Positions 26,332-35,261 are shown, counted from the first letter of the stretch. The stretch: 64,000 nucleotides of DNA from Bacillus suaedaesalsae (GCF_016890225.1 NZ_JAFELM010000030.1:62001-126000), one strand, 5' to 3'. Made by a program: numbers and translations. Notes: a model not told the origin generated them from the letters alone.

Positions 26332-27021
26332 TCATTGAATCTTCTTGTTGTTTACATATTCCATGAAGTCTCTCGCTTTTTGGAATGGTTCTTGAAGCTC
26401 TATTGATACATCTTCAATTTTGATTCTCTCACTTGGATTTAATCCACTTTGGACAACTATTTTTTCAAATGTCATAAGTGCTTCGATATAAGTATCGTAC
26501 TCTTCAGATGTTAAAACTTCTTTACTAGAAGGATTTCCATTTAATGTGTCAAAATACGGTTGAATCTCCATCATAGTAGCTTTCAATTCCTCTTCTTTTT
26601 CTAACGGTATCGCATCATAATTGATATTGCCGTACCGGTCCCCGTATGTTAATTTTGCCTCTGTAATGACATTTAATAGTTCCTTGAATTCCGAAAACTC
26701 ATCACTTCCTAAATCACCTTTAGCTTGAGTCAATTTTGCGTTTAATAATAAGAAACTTTCCATCGTTACATTTGCAAAATGTTTTTTCATGTTTTCGAAT
26801 GATCCATAGAAATCATCTGCTATATAGGTTTGATAAGTAAATGCACTAGTCGGAATGACTAACGTAGCAACTAATGCTACTGTTAGTAGCTTATTTTTTA
26901 TATTACTTTTATTTCTATTATCAAAATTGTTCATGACCTTTTTCTTTAAATCAGTTGGAGGATGTATATTGCTTCCCGTTTCTTGTAGAGATTCTCTTAA
27001 TTGATTCGTCAAATTCATCAT
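26332..27021 (-). CDS. DUF3600-like membrane anti-sigma factor
   Basis: 229 residues with a short cytoplasmic N-terminus, one membrane helix (KLLTVALVATLVIPTSAFTY, about residues 44-63) and an extracytoplasmic helical domain. The ATG overlaps the stop of the ECF sigma gene (ATGA), the usual arrangement of a sigma factor and its membrane antagonist. Sequence resembles DUF3600 proteins found beside Bacillus sigma factors. The sensed signal is unknown. Confidence 0.78.
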   Translation of the reverse strand: MMNLTNQLRESLQETGSNIHPPTDLKKKVMNNFDNRNKSNIKNKLLTVALVATLVIPTSAFTYQTYIADDFYGSFENMKKHFANVTMESFLLLNAKLTQAKGDLGSDEFSEFKELLNVITEAKLTYGDRYGNINYDAIPLEKEEELKATMMEIQPYFDTLNGNPSSKEVLTSEEYDTYIEALMTFEKIVVQSGLNPSERIKIEDVSIELQEPFQKARDFMEYVNNKKIQ

Positions 27022-27593
27022 AGATTCCCCACTTTCTCTAAGCAGATTTTAGTAGTTGATTCTTTCATGCGCAACTTTTTCAAAGCAGCATTTATTCTTG
27101 ATTTAACTGTCCCTAAAGGTATATCTAAAATACTTGCTATTTCTTCTTGCGTATAGTCGTTTAAATAACGTAGAATAATCACTTGTTTCAGCTTAAAGGT
27201 AAGTTGATTAACTAAATCGATTACATGCTGATTTGATATTTTTTCAATAATCTCATTAGAAAAATCAAGCCCTATCACTTGTTTCTGTTGTTCTGCTTTC
27301 TTTACAATACGAATCCTCATCCATCGTTTCCTGCGATAAGCTTGAACTTGCCTTATGACAATTCCCGTTAGCCATGGTTTAAACTTCTTGCTACCATCGA
27401 AACTACTCAATGATTTATATAACTCTATGTAAATATCTTGAACTATGTCATCTACATCATCTTTTTCGTCTATTAGAAAATGAACGTTTTTATAGACATA
27501 ATGAATTGTGTATTCATACAGTTCCTCATATGATTGTTTATTTCCAGAAAGAATACTTTTTATCAGACCTTGAATTGCTGGAATTTCGTTCAT
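27018..27593 (-). CDS. ECF-type RNA polymerase sigma factor
   Basis: 191 residues: region 2 with DDIVQDIYIELYKSLSSFDG and KFKPWLTGIVIRQ, region 4 with VIILRYLNDYTQEEIASILD and PLGTVKSRINAALKKLR. ATG 27593 is chosen because AGGAGGGAAGCGT precedes it and the sequence upstream (to 27728) is not sigma-like. Coupled to a membrane anti-sigma gene, so it probably answers an envelope signal. Confidence 0.92.
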   Translation of the reverse strand: MNEIPAIQGLIKSILSGNKQSYEELYEYTIHYVYKNVHFLIDEKDDVDDIVQDIYIELYKSLSSFDGSKKFKPWLTGIVIRQVQAYRRKRWMRIRIVKKAEQQKQVIGLDFSNEIIEKISNQHVIDLVNQLTFKLKQVIILRYLNDYTQEEIASILDIPLGTVKSRINAALKKLRMKESTTKICLEKVGNL

Positions 27594-27720
27594 ACGCTTC
27601 CCTCCTTTTTTTGTTTGTTCACTATATATTGGAAAGAAATTAGCATTTCGTTCGTTTTTTTGATAATTATATTTTAATGTTTCATATAAACTTTGATCGT
27701 TACACAGCAGAGATAATAGA

Positions 27721-27752
27721 AAAGGCACATATCCAAATTGGAATGTGCCTTT
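27721..27752 (-). terminator. Terminator after tRNA-Val
   Basis: AAAGGCACATTCC / GGATATGTGCCTTT hairpin followed by TCTATT on the minus strand, just 3' of the tRNA. Confidence 0.8.
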
Positions 27753-27756
27753 GTGA

Positions 27757-27828
27757 TGACCTGTGAGGGACTTGAACCCCCGACCCCAACCCTGTCAAGG
27801 TTGTGCTCTCCCACTGAGCTAACAAGTC
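27757..27828 (-). tRNA. tRNA-Val (GAC)
   Basis: 72-nt cloverleaf: acceptor GACTTGT/ACAGGTC with one G-U pair, D arm GCTC/GAGC, anticodon stem CAACC/GGTTG around TTGACAG (anticodon GAC), variable loop of five, T arm GGGGG-TTCAAGT-CCCTC, discriminator A. CCA is not encoded. A single tRNA gene outside an rRNA cluster. Confidence 0.93.
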
Positions 27829-27895
27829 TATTTATAATTGTAAGAATACTATATCTAAATTATCTAACCTTGTCAATAATAATCAAATTTAAATA

Positions 27896-27950
27896 CGAAC
27901 ATATATTCCTAAAATAACACTTGCAATAGAACTAATGTTCGTATTATAAT
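27896..27950 (+). promoter_or_regulatory. Promoter with LexA (SOS) box
   Basis: TTGCAA (27921) and TATAAT (27945) are 18 bp apart. Between them lies GAACTAATGTTCG (27929-27941), a close match to the Bacillus SOS box CGAAC-N4-GTTCG. A weaker half-site CGAACATATATTC is at 27896. A LexA dimer here would cover the promoter of the downstream small gene. Confidence 0.7.
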
Positions 27951-27968
27951 CTCCTTGAGGTGAAAAAA

Positions 27969-28217
27969 ATGAACCCTTTTTATCCTACTATTATGAAAAT
28001 GCATCAAAACAATCAACCTGCGGAAATCATTTATCAATCAACATCTGGAGAATTGTCTCATCGTGTAATTTATATAAATAAAGTAACTCCTCAATTTGTT
28101 CAAGGTTTTTGCACCTTACGTAAAACAACCAGAACGTTTTCATTACAAAATATTTTATCTGTATACCCGTCAAAGAACACTAACTCAACTTTCAGTAAAA
28201 CATCCTCTATCTTTTGA
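27969..28217 (+). CDS. Mini WYL-like protein
   Basis: 82 residues resembling an isolated WYL barrel: PAEIIYQSTSGELSHRVIYI, FVQGFCTLRKTTRTFSLQNI. WYL domains sense ligands, often nucleic acids, in regulators of DNA-damage and defence genes; here no DNA-binding domain is attached. ATG 27969 is preferred to GTG 27960 because GAGGTG is six bases ahead. The SOS-box promoter upstream suggests a DNA-damage role. Confidence 0.7.
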   Translation: MNPFYPTIMKMHQNNQPAEIIYQSTSGELSHRVIYINKVTPQFVQGFCTLRKTTRTFSLQNILSVYPSKNTNSTFSKTSSIF

Positions 28218-28303
28218 TACGAACTTCCAATAATTCAGTATATCTACATCCCTCTATTTTTATTATGATAGTGTAAAGTTCATTCTTATAGGTGATGATT
28301 ACT

Positions 28304-28555
28304 ATGCTGCTATTACAATGGGGTTACACAAAGAAGTACAACATCAAAGCAATTTTTGATTATTGTCCAAATTCCACTGTCATCTTTAGACAGATACAGG
28401 ATTATTACTTTGTCTATATTGTCAATTGGTCTGAACCAGATCCAATTATCGATAGAGACAACTTAGTTCTCATGGAACAACTCTTGAATAAAGAACTAGG
28501 TACACTTGAAGCGTATGAAAAACGAAAATCAAATCAATCCAACGTCCTTACATAA
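28304..28555 (+). CDS. Hypothetical protein, 83 aa
   Basis: Soluble alpha/beta product starting LLLQWGYTKKYNIKAIFDYC, acidic centre, Lys-rich tail. ATG 28304 follows AGGTGATG; an in-frame GTG at 28292 is the alternative. Family not recognised. Confidence 0.65.
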   Translation: MLLLQWGYTKKYNIKAIFDYCPNSTVIFRQIQDYYFVYIVNWSEPDPIIDRDNLVLMEQLLNKELGTLEAYEKRKSNQSNVLT

Positions 28556-28608
28556 CCCTTGTCACTTTTTCTCATATTAGTAATAAAACAATTGAGAGGG
28601 GTTTTCGT

Positions 28609-28926
28609 ATGAAACAGGAGTATAAGATTCCAAAGAGCTTTTTTGAAGAAAGTCAATATGCCCAAAAGGTTAGCATGGAATTAAATAATGATGCCGGTGG
28701 TTTAATTTTCGACCGATATTTTCACGATATTGGCATGCAACTTCATATCGATGTAGTTTTTGAAAAGCAAGACCGTGATGGTGATACATGGTTTTTAGGT
28801 GGGAATGACCACGTCCAAATGATTGTAAACGATGAACAGGAGTTTTATTTATTAACAATCACGGCACTTGATGAACAAGGACACACATTGCTCCAATCAT
28901 TTAATATTGACTCAATTCAATCATGA
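28609..28926 (+). CDS. Hypothetical protein coupled to phosphodiesterase gene
   Basis: 105 residues, mixed alpha/beta, no signal or membrane segment (DAGGLIFDRYFHDIGMQLHI). Its TGA overlaps the ATG of the next gene (ATGA), so it is co-translated with the metallophosphoesterase. GAGAGGGG precedes ATG. Family not recognised. Confidence 0.75.
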   Translation: MKQEYKIPKSFFEESQYAQKVSMELNNDAGGLIFDRYFHDIGMQLHIDVVFEKQDRDGDTWFLGGNDHVQMIVNDEQEFYLLTITALDEQGHTLLQSFNIDSIQS

Positions 28927-29414
28927 AGGTAGTTGTTCTTTCCGATACTCATATGCCTAAAAAGGCTAAACAATTACCTCGTATCTTAATTGAGCACTTA
29001 ATGAAATCAGACTATATTTTTCATCTTGGAGATTGGCAAACTGTTGATCTCTATAACGAACTAAAGAGCTACGCCACGATTATTGGGGTTGCTGGAAATG
29101 TTGACAATAACGAAATAGTCGAACTGCTCGGTTACCATAAAATTATAGAAATAAAAGGGTATACTTTCGGTTTAGTTCACGGTCATCAAGGAAAAGGACG
29201 TACGACTGAAGAAAGGGCGCTAAATACATTTCCAAACAAAAATGTAGACGTCATTTTATTTGGTCATTCTCATATTCCTGTACTAAAAAAAGTAAACAAT
29301 TCTATTCTCTTTAACCCAGGGTCCCCAACTGATAAACGTAGACAATCCCATTTTTCTTTTGGAATAATTGAAATTAATGAAACAATTATACTTCAGCATA
29401 TTTTCTTTGATTGA
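28923..29414 (+). CDS. YfcE/YsnB-type metallophosphoesterase
   Basis: 163 residues with the calcineurin-like ligand set: LSDTHMP (residues 6-12), HLGDWQ, GVAGNVDNN, VHGHQG and LFGHSHIP. This minimal form matches YfcE/MJ0936 phosphodiesterases. The substrate is unknown. ATG overlaps the upstream stop. Confidence 0.9.
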   Translation: MKVVVLSDTHMPKKAKQLPRILIEHLMKSDYIFHLGDWQTVDLYNELKSYATIIGVAGNVDNNEIVELLGYHKIIEIKGYTFGLVHGHQGKGRTTEERALNTFPNKNVDVILFGHSHIPVLKKVNNSILFNPGSPTDKRRQSHFSFGIIEINETIILQHIFFD

Positions 29415-29508
29415 AACTCAGTTAATCAATGTCTCCCAAAGGAATGAAAGATGATTCTATGTTACAATATTAGTAATTTGAATGAAAAAATGATGGAGGC
29501 AATTTCTA

Positions 29509-30237
29509 ATGGAACAGCAGAAGGGAACGATTGAAGAAATAACATTTACTAGCTCCTCTCTAGGTGAGGACCTTTCAATTCTTATTTATAAACCTGCAAA
29601 TTTTTCAACACTATACAAATATCATCTTATCATTACTCAAGATGGTCAAGATTATTTTAATTTAGGTCGGATTGCTCGAGTGACCGAGGATCTGCTACAA
29701 AACAAAGAAATTCCAAATACGATTATAGTTGGTATCCCTTATCCTTCAGTGGAAGAAAGACGTCGTAGATATCATCCTAACGGCGAAAAACATAAAGCAT
29801 ACATACGTTTTTTATCACATGAATTAATACCATATTTAGATCAAACACTTCCTACATTCCAAATGGGTCGAGGACGAGTATTAATGGGAGACTCTTTAGG
29901 AGGAACTATCTCATTACTTACTGCCCTGCAATATCCACACACATTTGGAAAAGTAGTTATGCAGTCTCCATTTATCAATTCTTATGTAAAAGATCAAGTT
30001 GAGGGGTTTTCTTCGCCACATTTATTGCAAATTTATCAGGTAATTGGCACGAAGGAAACAGCTGTTGAGACTACAAATGGTCAAGTGAAGGATTTCGTCA
30101 AGCCAAATAGAGAACTAGCTGAAATCATTAAGTCTAGAGGGTTTCAAGCTTTTTATGAAGAATTTGAAGGTGATCACACTTGGACTTATTGGCAACCTGA
30201 TTTAATTCAGGCCCTTCAATTTATACTAAACGATTAG
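29509..30237 (+). CDS. yjcH: Esterase, YjcH-like
   Basis: 242-residue alpha/beta hydrolase of the esterase D/enterochelin esterase group: nucleophile elbow MGDSLGGTISLL near residue 128, catalytic acid region YQVIGTKETAVETT, and His in FEGDHTWTYW near the C-terminus. The next two genes are YjcG- and YjcF-like, the same trio and order as in B. subtilis. ATGGAGGCAATTTCTA provides the ribosome site. Confidence 0.88.
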   Translation: MEQQKGTIEEITFTSSSLGEDLSILIYKPANFSTLYKYHLIITQDGQDYFNLGRIARVTEDLLQNKEIPNTIIVGIPYPSVEERRRRYHPNGEKHKAYIRFLSHELIPYLDQTLPTFQMGRGRVLMGDSLGGTISLLTALQYPHTFGKVVMQSPFINSYVKDQVEGFSSPHLLQIYQVIGTKETAVETTNGQVKDFVKPNRELAEIIKSRGFQAFYEEFEGDHTWTYWQPDLIQALQFILND

Positions 30238-30327
30238 TTTATTTGTAAGGTTGTTCTTTGGTATAATATTACATATCATGTATTCTAGATAAATTCCGTA
30301 CTATCCATTTTAAAGGGGGTTAACTCA

Positions 30328-30843
30328 ATGAAATATGGAATTGCATTATTTCCGTCAAAAAAACTTCAGGATTTCGCAAACTCTTACAGGAAGCGTTATG
30401 ATCCAAGCTATGCTTTAATTCCTCCTCATGTGACATTGAAGAGTGGATTTGAGACGTCTGAAGATACTATTAAATCAATTGTTCATGAGCTACATAGAAT
30501 TGCTTCAGATGTTCAACCATTTTCACTAAATGTTTATAAAGTCAGCTCTTTTCACCCGGTGAATAATGTTATTTACCTTGGTGTTCAACCAACACCAGAA
30601 TTAGAGGAACTTCATAACCGCATGCATGCAGGTCCCTTCCCGATTGACCGTGAGTATGCATACGTTCCACATATTACAATTGGCCAGAACTTATCAGACG
30701 ATGAACATTCGGATGTGTTAAGTTCTTTGAAAATGTTAGATGTGAAGCATCAGGAAACAGTTGACCGTTTCCAGCTTTTATATCAATTAGAAAATGGATC
30801 ATGGACCGTTTACGAAACATTCCATTTAGGAAAGGAATGTTAA
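30328..30843 (+). CDS. yjcG: 2H phosphoesterase, YjcG
   Basis: 171 residues with two H-x-T/S-type motifs of the 2H superfamily: [10 protein letters not shown] (about residue 35) and [10 protein letters not shown] (about 115). Such proteins cleave or form 2'-5' or cyclic phosphodiester bonds. AAAGGGGG precedes ATG. Three bases separate it from the next gene. Confidence 0.92.
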   Translation: MKYGIALFPSKKLQDFANSYRKRYDPSYALIPPHVTLKSGFETSEDTIKSIVHELHRIASDVQPFSLNVYKVSSFHPVNNVIYLGVQPTPELEELHNRMHAGPFPIDREYAYVPHITIGQNLSDDEHSDVLSSLKMLDVKHQETVDRFQLLYQLENGSWTVYETFHLGKEC

Positions 30844-30846
30844 CCT

Positions 30847-31281
30847 TTGGAAGTTAAAATTGTTACAAACAACACCGAGTTTGAAGATGCTCTTAAAGTA
30901 CGAAGAGAAGTTTTTATTGAAGAGCAACAAGTACCTGAGGAAGAAGAAATTGACCAATATGAAGATATTTGTACTCACGTAGTTGTTTATGATGATAACA
31001 AACCGGTTGCAACAGGACGCTTACGTGATTATGAAGGGATTGGGAAATTAGAAAGAATTTGCGTTCTTTCTTCCCATCGAAGCCATGGACTTGGAAAAGT
31101 CGTTATGGATCAATTAGAATCTATTGCCGAGAAACAAGGTTTTAGCAAATTAAAGCTAAACGCACAAACGCATGCAGAAGGATTTTATGCGAAACTTGGT
31201 TACGAAACTGTATCCGATATTTTTATGGATGCAGGTATTCCGCACGTGACTATGGTTAAAATCATTAACGCTGTGAATTAA
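30847..31281 (+). CDS. yjcF: GNAT N-acetyltransferase, YjcF-like
   Basis: 144 residues starting at TTG with AAAGGAATG upstream and only three bases after the YjcG stop. GNAT motif A is visible: LERICVLSSHRSHGLGKVVM. ElaA-like N-terminus (VRREVFIEEQQVPEEEE). Acceptor unknown. Confidence 0.9.
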   Translation: MEVKIVTNNTEFEDALKVRREVFIEEQQVPEEEEIDQYEDICTHVVVYDDNKPVATGRLRDYEGIGKLERICVLSSHRSHGLGKVVMDQLESIAEKQGFSKLKLNAQTHAEGFYAKLGYETVSDIFMDAGIPHVTMVKIINAVN

Positions 31282-31309
31282 GACTGTGACATATGTTACA
31301 GTCTTTTTT
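31280..31309 (+). terminator. Terminator of yjcHGF
   Basis: AGACTGTGACA-TATG-TTACAGTCTTTTTT, stem of about ten pairs with T-run. Confidence 0.85.
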
Positions 31310-31391
31310 CTATGCAAGAAACTTCACTCATATTTCATATTATTCGGGTACATCCTAAGTAAAGGATACGATTAAAAAGGAGATGAATAAT

Positions 31392-32066
31392 ATGGACTTT
31401 ACTGGACTTGCTATAAAATTAGTAATTGGTTATGTAGCTCTAATGGCAATTACAAAAATTCTTGGTAAAACACAAATAAACCAATTAACTCCATTTGACT
31501 TCATCTCAGCACTTGCTCTTGGGGAATTAGTGGGTGGTGCAATACATGATAAGGAAATATCTCCCTGGCAAATTATTTACGTTGTAATTATATGGGGGGC
31601 TCTTGTCTATATTACGGAGATGATTACTCAAAAATTCAAACAGACTAGATCTCTATTAGAAGGAAAACCCTCTCTTATCATTCACAAGGGGAAAATTAAT
31701 TATGAAGCATTAAAGAAGAACAAATTAGATCTTGATCAACTTCAACTACTATTACGGAAGAAAGATATCTTTTCTATTCAAGAAGTAGAATATGCCATTT
31801 TAGAAACTGATGGAACAGTGAGTATTTTAAAGTCTTCCACTGCCGCGTCTCCAACCAGAAGTGACTTACAATTAAAGAAGGAACAAGTTTTCCTTCCAAT
31901 GGCCTTGGTGTTAGACGGAGAGATTGTTAAAGATAATTTAAAAGAAGCTGGCTTTGATGAAAATTGGCTTAGAGGGCAATTACAAGTACAAGGCATCAAT
32001 CGAATTCAAGATTGTTTGTTTGCAGAATGGAAAGAAGGAGAAGCTCTTCATGTTATGAAGTACTAA
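31392..32066 (+). CDS. DUF421 (YetF-like) membrane protein
   Basis: 224 residues: three membrane helices in the first 90 residues, then the DUF421 soluble domain (RSLLEGKPSLIIHKGKINYE; IFSIQEVEYAILETDGTVSI). ATG 31392 is chosen with AAGGAGATG spaced correctly. DUF421 proteins accompany SpoVA2-type germination loci in Bacilli; this one lies 1 kb from a spoVA operon but on the other strand. Confidence 0.9.
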   Translation: MDFTGLAIKLVIGYVALMAITKILGKTQINQLTPFDFISALALGELVGGAIHDKEISPWQIIYVVIIWGALVYITEMITQKFKQTRSLLEGKPSLIIHKGKINYEALKKNKLDLDQLQLLLRKKDIFSIQEVEYAILETDGTVSILKSSTAASPTRSDLQLKKEQVFLPMALVLDGEIVKDNLKEAGFDENWLRGQLQVQGINRIQDCLFAEWKEGEALHVMKY

Positions 32067-32085
32067 GCTTCTCCTTCTTTCTTTG
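32034..32085 (+). terminator. Terminator overlapping DUF421 gene end
   Basis: GAAGGAGAAGCT / AGCTTCTCCTTC stem followed by TTTCTTT; the 5' arm is within the coding end. Confidence 0.75.
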
Positions 32086-32086
32086 A

Positions 32087-32365
32087 TTATATAGATTCAT
32101 TAAAGTTTATGCCTTTTCCTGTAATGACAGATATTAATTCGTAGTTTACCTTCGGTTTAGTACGACTCTTATTATGTGAATTAGAAGGAATATTGAACTC
32201 CTTCATTTGATCAAATTCAGTATTTTCACGATTAGAATCATTGATTTTTCTAATTATGGTAGTTTTAAAAACCGGCGGTAACATAAATGGTGAATTTGCA
32301 CGATTGGACGTCCTATTTGAATATTGCTGTGATTGGTAATTATTAATTGGCAATATGTATCCCAT
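32087..32365 (-). CDS. Hypothetical Bacillus protein, 92 aa
   Basis: Asn/Ser-rich, basic product starting MGYILPINNYQSQQYSNRT, with no signal or membrane segment and a structured-looking C-terminus (KVNYELISVITGKGINF). GGAGGAGGAC precedes ATG. The N-terminal pattern looks familiar from uncharacterised Bacillaceae proteins, but I cannot name it. Confidence 0.7.
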   Translation of the reverse strand: MGYILPINNYQSQQYSNRTSNRANSPFMLPPVFKTTIIRKINDSNRENTEFDQMKEFNIPSNSHNKSRTKPKVNYELISVITGKGINFNESI

Positions 32366-32593
32366 TTTGTCCTCCTCCTTTTTAATTCTTTGCTAATTTT
32401 CTTGTCACCACATTATTCGTAGCTTCATACTAGTTTATGTCTATCTCACCAATAGTTTCATTGGCTTTGCAAGTAGTCCTAAGATTTGCTCACTCATTTA
32501 TTATAGGACGAGCACTTTAAAAAACTTGACGAAATCCGCCGTATACAACGTCTATTCTTGTCAAACACCCTATTAATCGTTCGACACATTTCA
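32366..32593. other. Gene-free stretch
   Basis: No start-preceded reading frame or hairpin stands out between the hypothetical gene and the repeat at 32594. The following stretch 32594-32936 holds two palindromic repeats, a short hairpin at 32661-32683 (CCCTTCC/GGAAGGG) and another near 32773 (AGAACAAGG/CCTTGTTCT). Confidence 0.5.
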
Positions 32594-32652
32594 CTCTTTA
32601 ACACAGTAAAGCAATGGGGGCCTGTCCCCCATTGCTTTACTGTGTTAAAGAG
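32594..32652. repeat. GGGGGCCTGTCCCCC palindrome, copy 6
   Basis: Perfect 59-bp palindrome: CTCTTTAACACAGTAAAGCA arm and complement around GGGGGCCTGTCCCCC. Confidence 0.88.
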
Positions 32653-32870
32653 AATAAAAAAGCCCTTCCATTTAGGAAGGGTTTAAGAAAGCATTAAAGT
32701 AAACCAAGAGGAAAGAACCAGACACCATGAGAAGATAGCTTAAATTCCTACCCAAAGTTAAGCTATTCTTTAGAACAAGGACCCTTGTTCTTTACTATCA
32801 TATGAAATTTCACTCTCTTTGTTTGGACAAGAGTCCTAGGACAAATGTGGATTTAACATTTTAAAAAAGA

Positions 32871-32929
32871 CACTTTAACCCATTAACGCATTGGGGGACA
32901 GGCCCCCAATGCGTTAATGGGTTAAAGTG
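32871..32929. repeat. GGGGGACAGGCCCCC palindrome, copy 7
   Basis: CACTTTAACCCATTAACGCA arm and complement. Almost identical to copy 3 (4071-4129), with the arm difference (CCC vs ACA) compensated on the other side. Directly downstream of spoVAEb, so it also serves as terminator. Confidence 0.88.
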
Positions 32930-32936
32930 TTGCTGG

Positions 32937-33293
32937 TTATCCTTTTGGTTTGAAAATTAATGCTCCAATGAATGCGAAGATGATAGCTGCTGAAATACCT
33001 GAGCTTGTTACTTCAAACATCCCTGTCAATACACCGACTATTCCATGCTTTGATGCTTCTTCTAGTGCTCCGTGTACAAGTGAGTTTCCGAAGCTTGTAA
33101 TCGGAATGGTTGCACCAGCACCAGCAAAAGCGATAAGTGGTTCATACAGACCAAAACCATCTAATATTGCTCCAGCTACAACTAGTGAACTTAACGTGTG
33201 GGCTGGTGTTAATTTGAATACATCCATCATAATCTGTCCGATGACACAGATTGCTCCACCTACGACAAATGCCCAGAAAAATGTAGCAAGCAT
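32937..33293 (-). CDS. spoVAE: Stage V sporulation protein AE (SpoVAEb)
   Basis: 118 residues, membrane protein with the SpoVAC/AE signature glycines: [27 protein letters not shown] and [20 protein letters not shown]. Part of the channel moving dipicolinic acid into forespores and out at germination. Its ATG overlaps the spoVAD stop by one base. Confidence 0.95.
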   Translation of the reverse strand: MLATFFWAFVVGGAICVIGQIMMDVFKLTPAHTLSSLVVAGAILDGFGLYEPLIAFAGAGATIPITSFGNSLVHGALEEASKHGIVGVLTGMFEVTSSGISAAIIFAFIGALIFKPKG

Positions 33294-34306
33294 TAGCTTT
33301 CACCTCCGGCTTCAATCGAAACAGCATGAGCAATACAAGGTATCGACTCTTTTTGCTGGAACGATAATGGAGAAAGTAAAGCACCTGTTGCCACTACTAG
33401 AATTCTTTTTAATTCCCCTTTTCGCATCCTATTTAATAAGTGGCCATATAGAACACTAGCAGAACATCCAGCTCCACTCGCTCCTGCCATGACAGGTTGG
33501 TCTTCCTTATAAATCAACAAGCCACAGTCTTGGAATTGCTCCTGTTTAATTCCGATCTTGTGCTCAGTCATGAGATCTAATGCTACTTCCCTTCCAATTT
33601 TCCCTAAATCCCCTGTTAAAATTAAATCATAATAAGACGGGTCTATTCCTCGTTCATTGAAATGGGCTTCAATGGTATCGACAGCTGCGGGAGCCATTGC
33701 TCCCCCCATATTGAAAGGGTCTGATAATCCCATATCAATTACCTTTCCTATTGTTGCAGATGTCACACGGGGTCCTTCCCCTTTTTGTCCTAATACACAA
33801 GCTCCTGCTCCTGTAACGGTCCACTGTGCTGTTGGAGGCTTTTGTCCTCCGTATTCGGTAGGGTAGCGAAATTGCTTTTCAACTGCTGAATTATGACTCG
33901 AAGCAGCTGTAACTATGTAATCCGCTCCACCGTGATTTATGACAAAACTACCTAATGCAAGTCCCTCCATCGATGTTGAACAAGCACCGAACAAACCAAA
34001 ATAAGGGGTTCCAAGAGACCTTGCTGCAAAACTAGACGGAGTAATTTGATTAAGTAAATCCCCTGCAAATAAAAATTGTATATCTTCCTTCTTCAGGGAT
34101 GCCTTTTGAATAGAAGTTGTAACAGCACCCTCTAATAAGACTCGGTGTGCCTTTTCATATGAGTCCTCACCTAACCATGTATCTTCATGTATAAGGTCAA
34201 AGTCATCTGCTAACTTTCCGTTCCCTTCAAAAGGTCCGCCTATTGCTGCTGACGAGAGGATAACGGGTTTATTTTCAAACAACCATGTTCGTTTCATTTT
34301 CCCCAT
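33293..34306 (-). CDS. spoVAD: Stage V sporulation protein AD
   Basis: 337 residues, thiolase-like fold with [20 protein letters not shown] and the Cys loop [14 protein letters not shown]. SpoVAD binds dipicolinic acid in the SpoVA complex. ATG follows GGAGGATTGTAGA; the gene starts one base after the spoVAC stop. Confidence 0.96.
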   Translation of the reverse strand: MGKMKRTWLFENKPVILSSAAIGGPFEGNGKLADDFDLIHEDTWLGEDSYEKAHRVLLEGAVTTSIQKASLKKEDIQFLFAGDLLNQITPSSFAARSLGTPYFGLFGACSTSMEGLALGSFVINHGGADYIVTAASSHNSAVEKQFRYPTEYGGQKPPTAQWTVTGAGACVLGQKGEGPRVTSATIGKVIDMGLSDPFNMGGAMAPAAVDTIEAHFNERGIDPSYYDLILTGDLGKIGREVALDLMTEHKIGIKQEQFQDCGLLIYKEDQPVMAGASGAGCSASVLYGHLLNRMRKGELKRILVVATGALLSPLSFQQKESIPCIAHAVSIEAGGES

Positions 34307-34307
34307 T

Positions 34308-34781
34308 CTACAATCCTCCCAATTTCAGTACTATTGTTTTGATTAGTGCAACGACAAAGGCTGAAAATGTTCCAAACAGTACTACTGAACCTGCTAACTT
34401 AAACAAGTTCCCACCTACTCCCAGCACAAATCCTTCTGTTCGGTGTTCAATAGCTGCAGATATAACTGCATTCCCGAATCCAGTTACAGGAACTGCACTT
34501 CCCGCTCCTGCGAACTGAGCCAAATGATCATATACCCCAAACCCTGTAAGAAGCATGGAAATAAAAATCATCGTTGCCACAGTTGGATTACCGACAGTCA
34601 TCTCTGTAAAATCAAAAAACGTAATATAAAACAACGAAATTGCTTGTCCGACACAACAGATTAATCCACCGACTAAAAAAGCCTTTAAGCAATTTTTTAG
34701 TACCGGTCTTTTGAATTCTCTTTCTTTTTGAAAGTCTTGGTACTCCTGTTGCTCTTTAGTTAATTGTTTTTTACCTGACAT
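34308..34781 (-). CDS. spoVAC: Stage V sporulation protein AC
   Basis: 157 residues with several helices and the paired signature GGLICCVGQAISLFY and FAGAGSAVPVTGFGNAVISA, homologous to SpoVAEb of the same operon. Mechanosensitive channel component of dipicolinic acid transport. AGAGAGGAATGGCTT precedes ATG. Confidence 0.96.
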   Translation of the reverse strand: MSGKKQLTKEQQEYQDFQKEREFKRPVLKNCLKAFLVGGLICCVGQAISLFYITFFDFTEMTVGNPTVATMIFISMLLTGFGVYDHLAQFAGAGSAVPVTGFGNAVISAAIEHRTEGFVLGVGGNLFKLAGSVVLFGTFSAFVVALIKTIVLKLGGL

Positions 34782-34796
34782 AAGCCATTCCTCTCT

Positions 34797-35261
34797 TTAC
34801 AATAAAGTTACTTCTTTTGACAAGCTCTTTATCTCTTGCATTCTTTGTTTTATTTCTTTTTCAGAAAGCGTCTCTTGCTCCTTAATTAGTTTCTCAAGCT
34901 CCATTAATATTTTTCTATCATGTGAAACCGTAATTAATTCATTATTAAATTCCTTTTCTAAATCCTTCTTGACTCGACCTTCAATTTCTTTCACATTAAA
35001 TTCTTGTAATTTTTTCACGTTGAAACCAACAATTAATTCCATATCATTATGAATCGCAATGACTTGATTTATCTCATCGTACTTGATTATTTTTTGCTTA
35101 GCCTTCTTAGCAATTGCATTATTCGTTAAACTCATTTCTTTATTTTTTCTCATAGAAACATTAGTGGGCGTGCTTTCGCTTTCTTTATTATCTGGCTGAG
35201 TGGCATCTGTACAAGCTGTTAGGTTTACAATAAATGCAACTAAAATTAAAAATCGAATCAT
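34797..35261 (-). CDS. YhcN/YlaJ family sporulation lipoprotein
   Basis: About 155 residues: lipoprotein signal MIRFLILVAFIVNLTACTD, then a Ser/Asn linker and the YhcN-YlaJ domain (INQVIAIHNDMELIVGFNVK; RVKKDLEKEFNNE). ATG 35261 follows AAGGATG; ATG 35294 would give a charged extension with poor spacing. A YhcN-like gene before spoVAC-AD-AEb is the order of spoVA2-type operons that affect spore heat resistance and germination. Confidence 0.85.
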   Translation of the reverse strand: MIRFLILVAFIVNLTACTDATQPDNKESESTPTNVSMRKNKEMSLTNNAIAKKAKQKIIKYDEINQVIAIHNDMELIVGFNVKKLQEFNVKEIEGRVKKDLEKEFNNELITVSHDRKILMELEKLIKEQETLSEKEIKQRMQEIKSLSKEVTLL

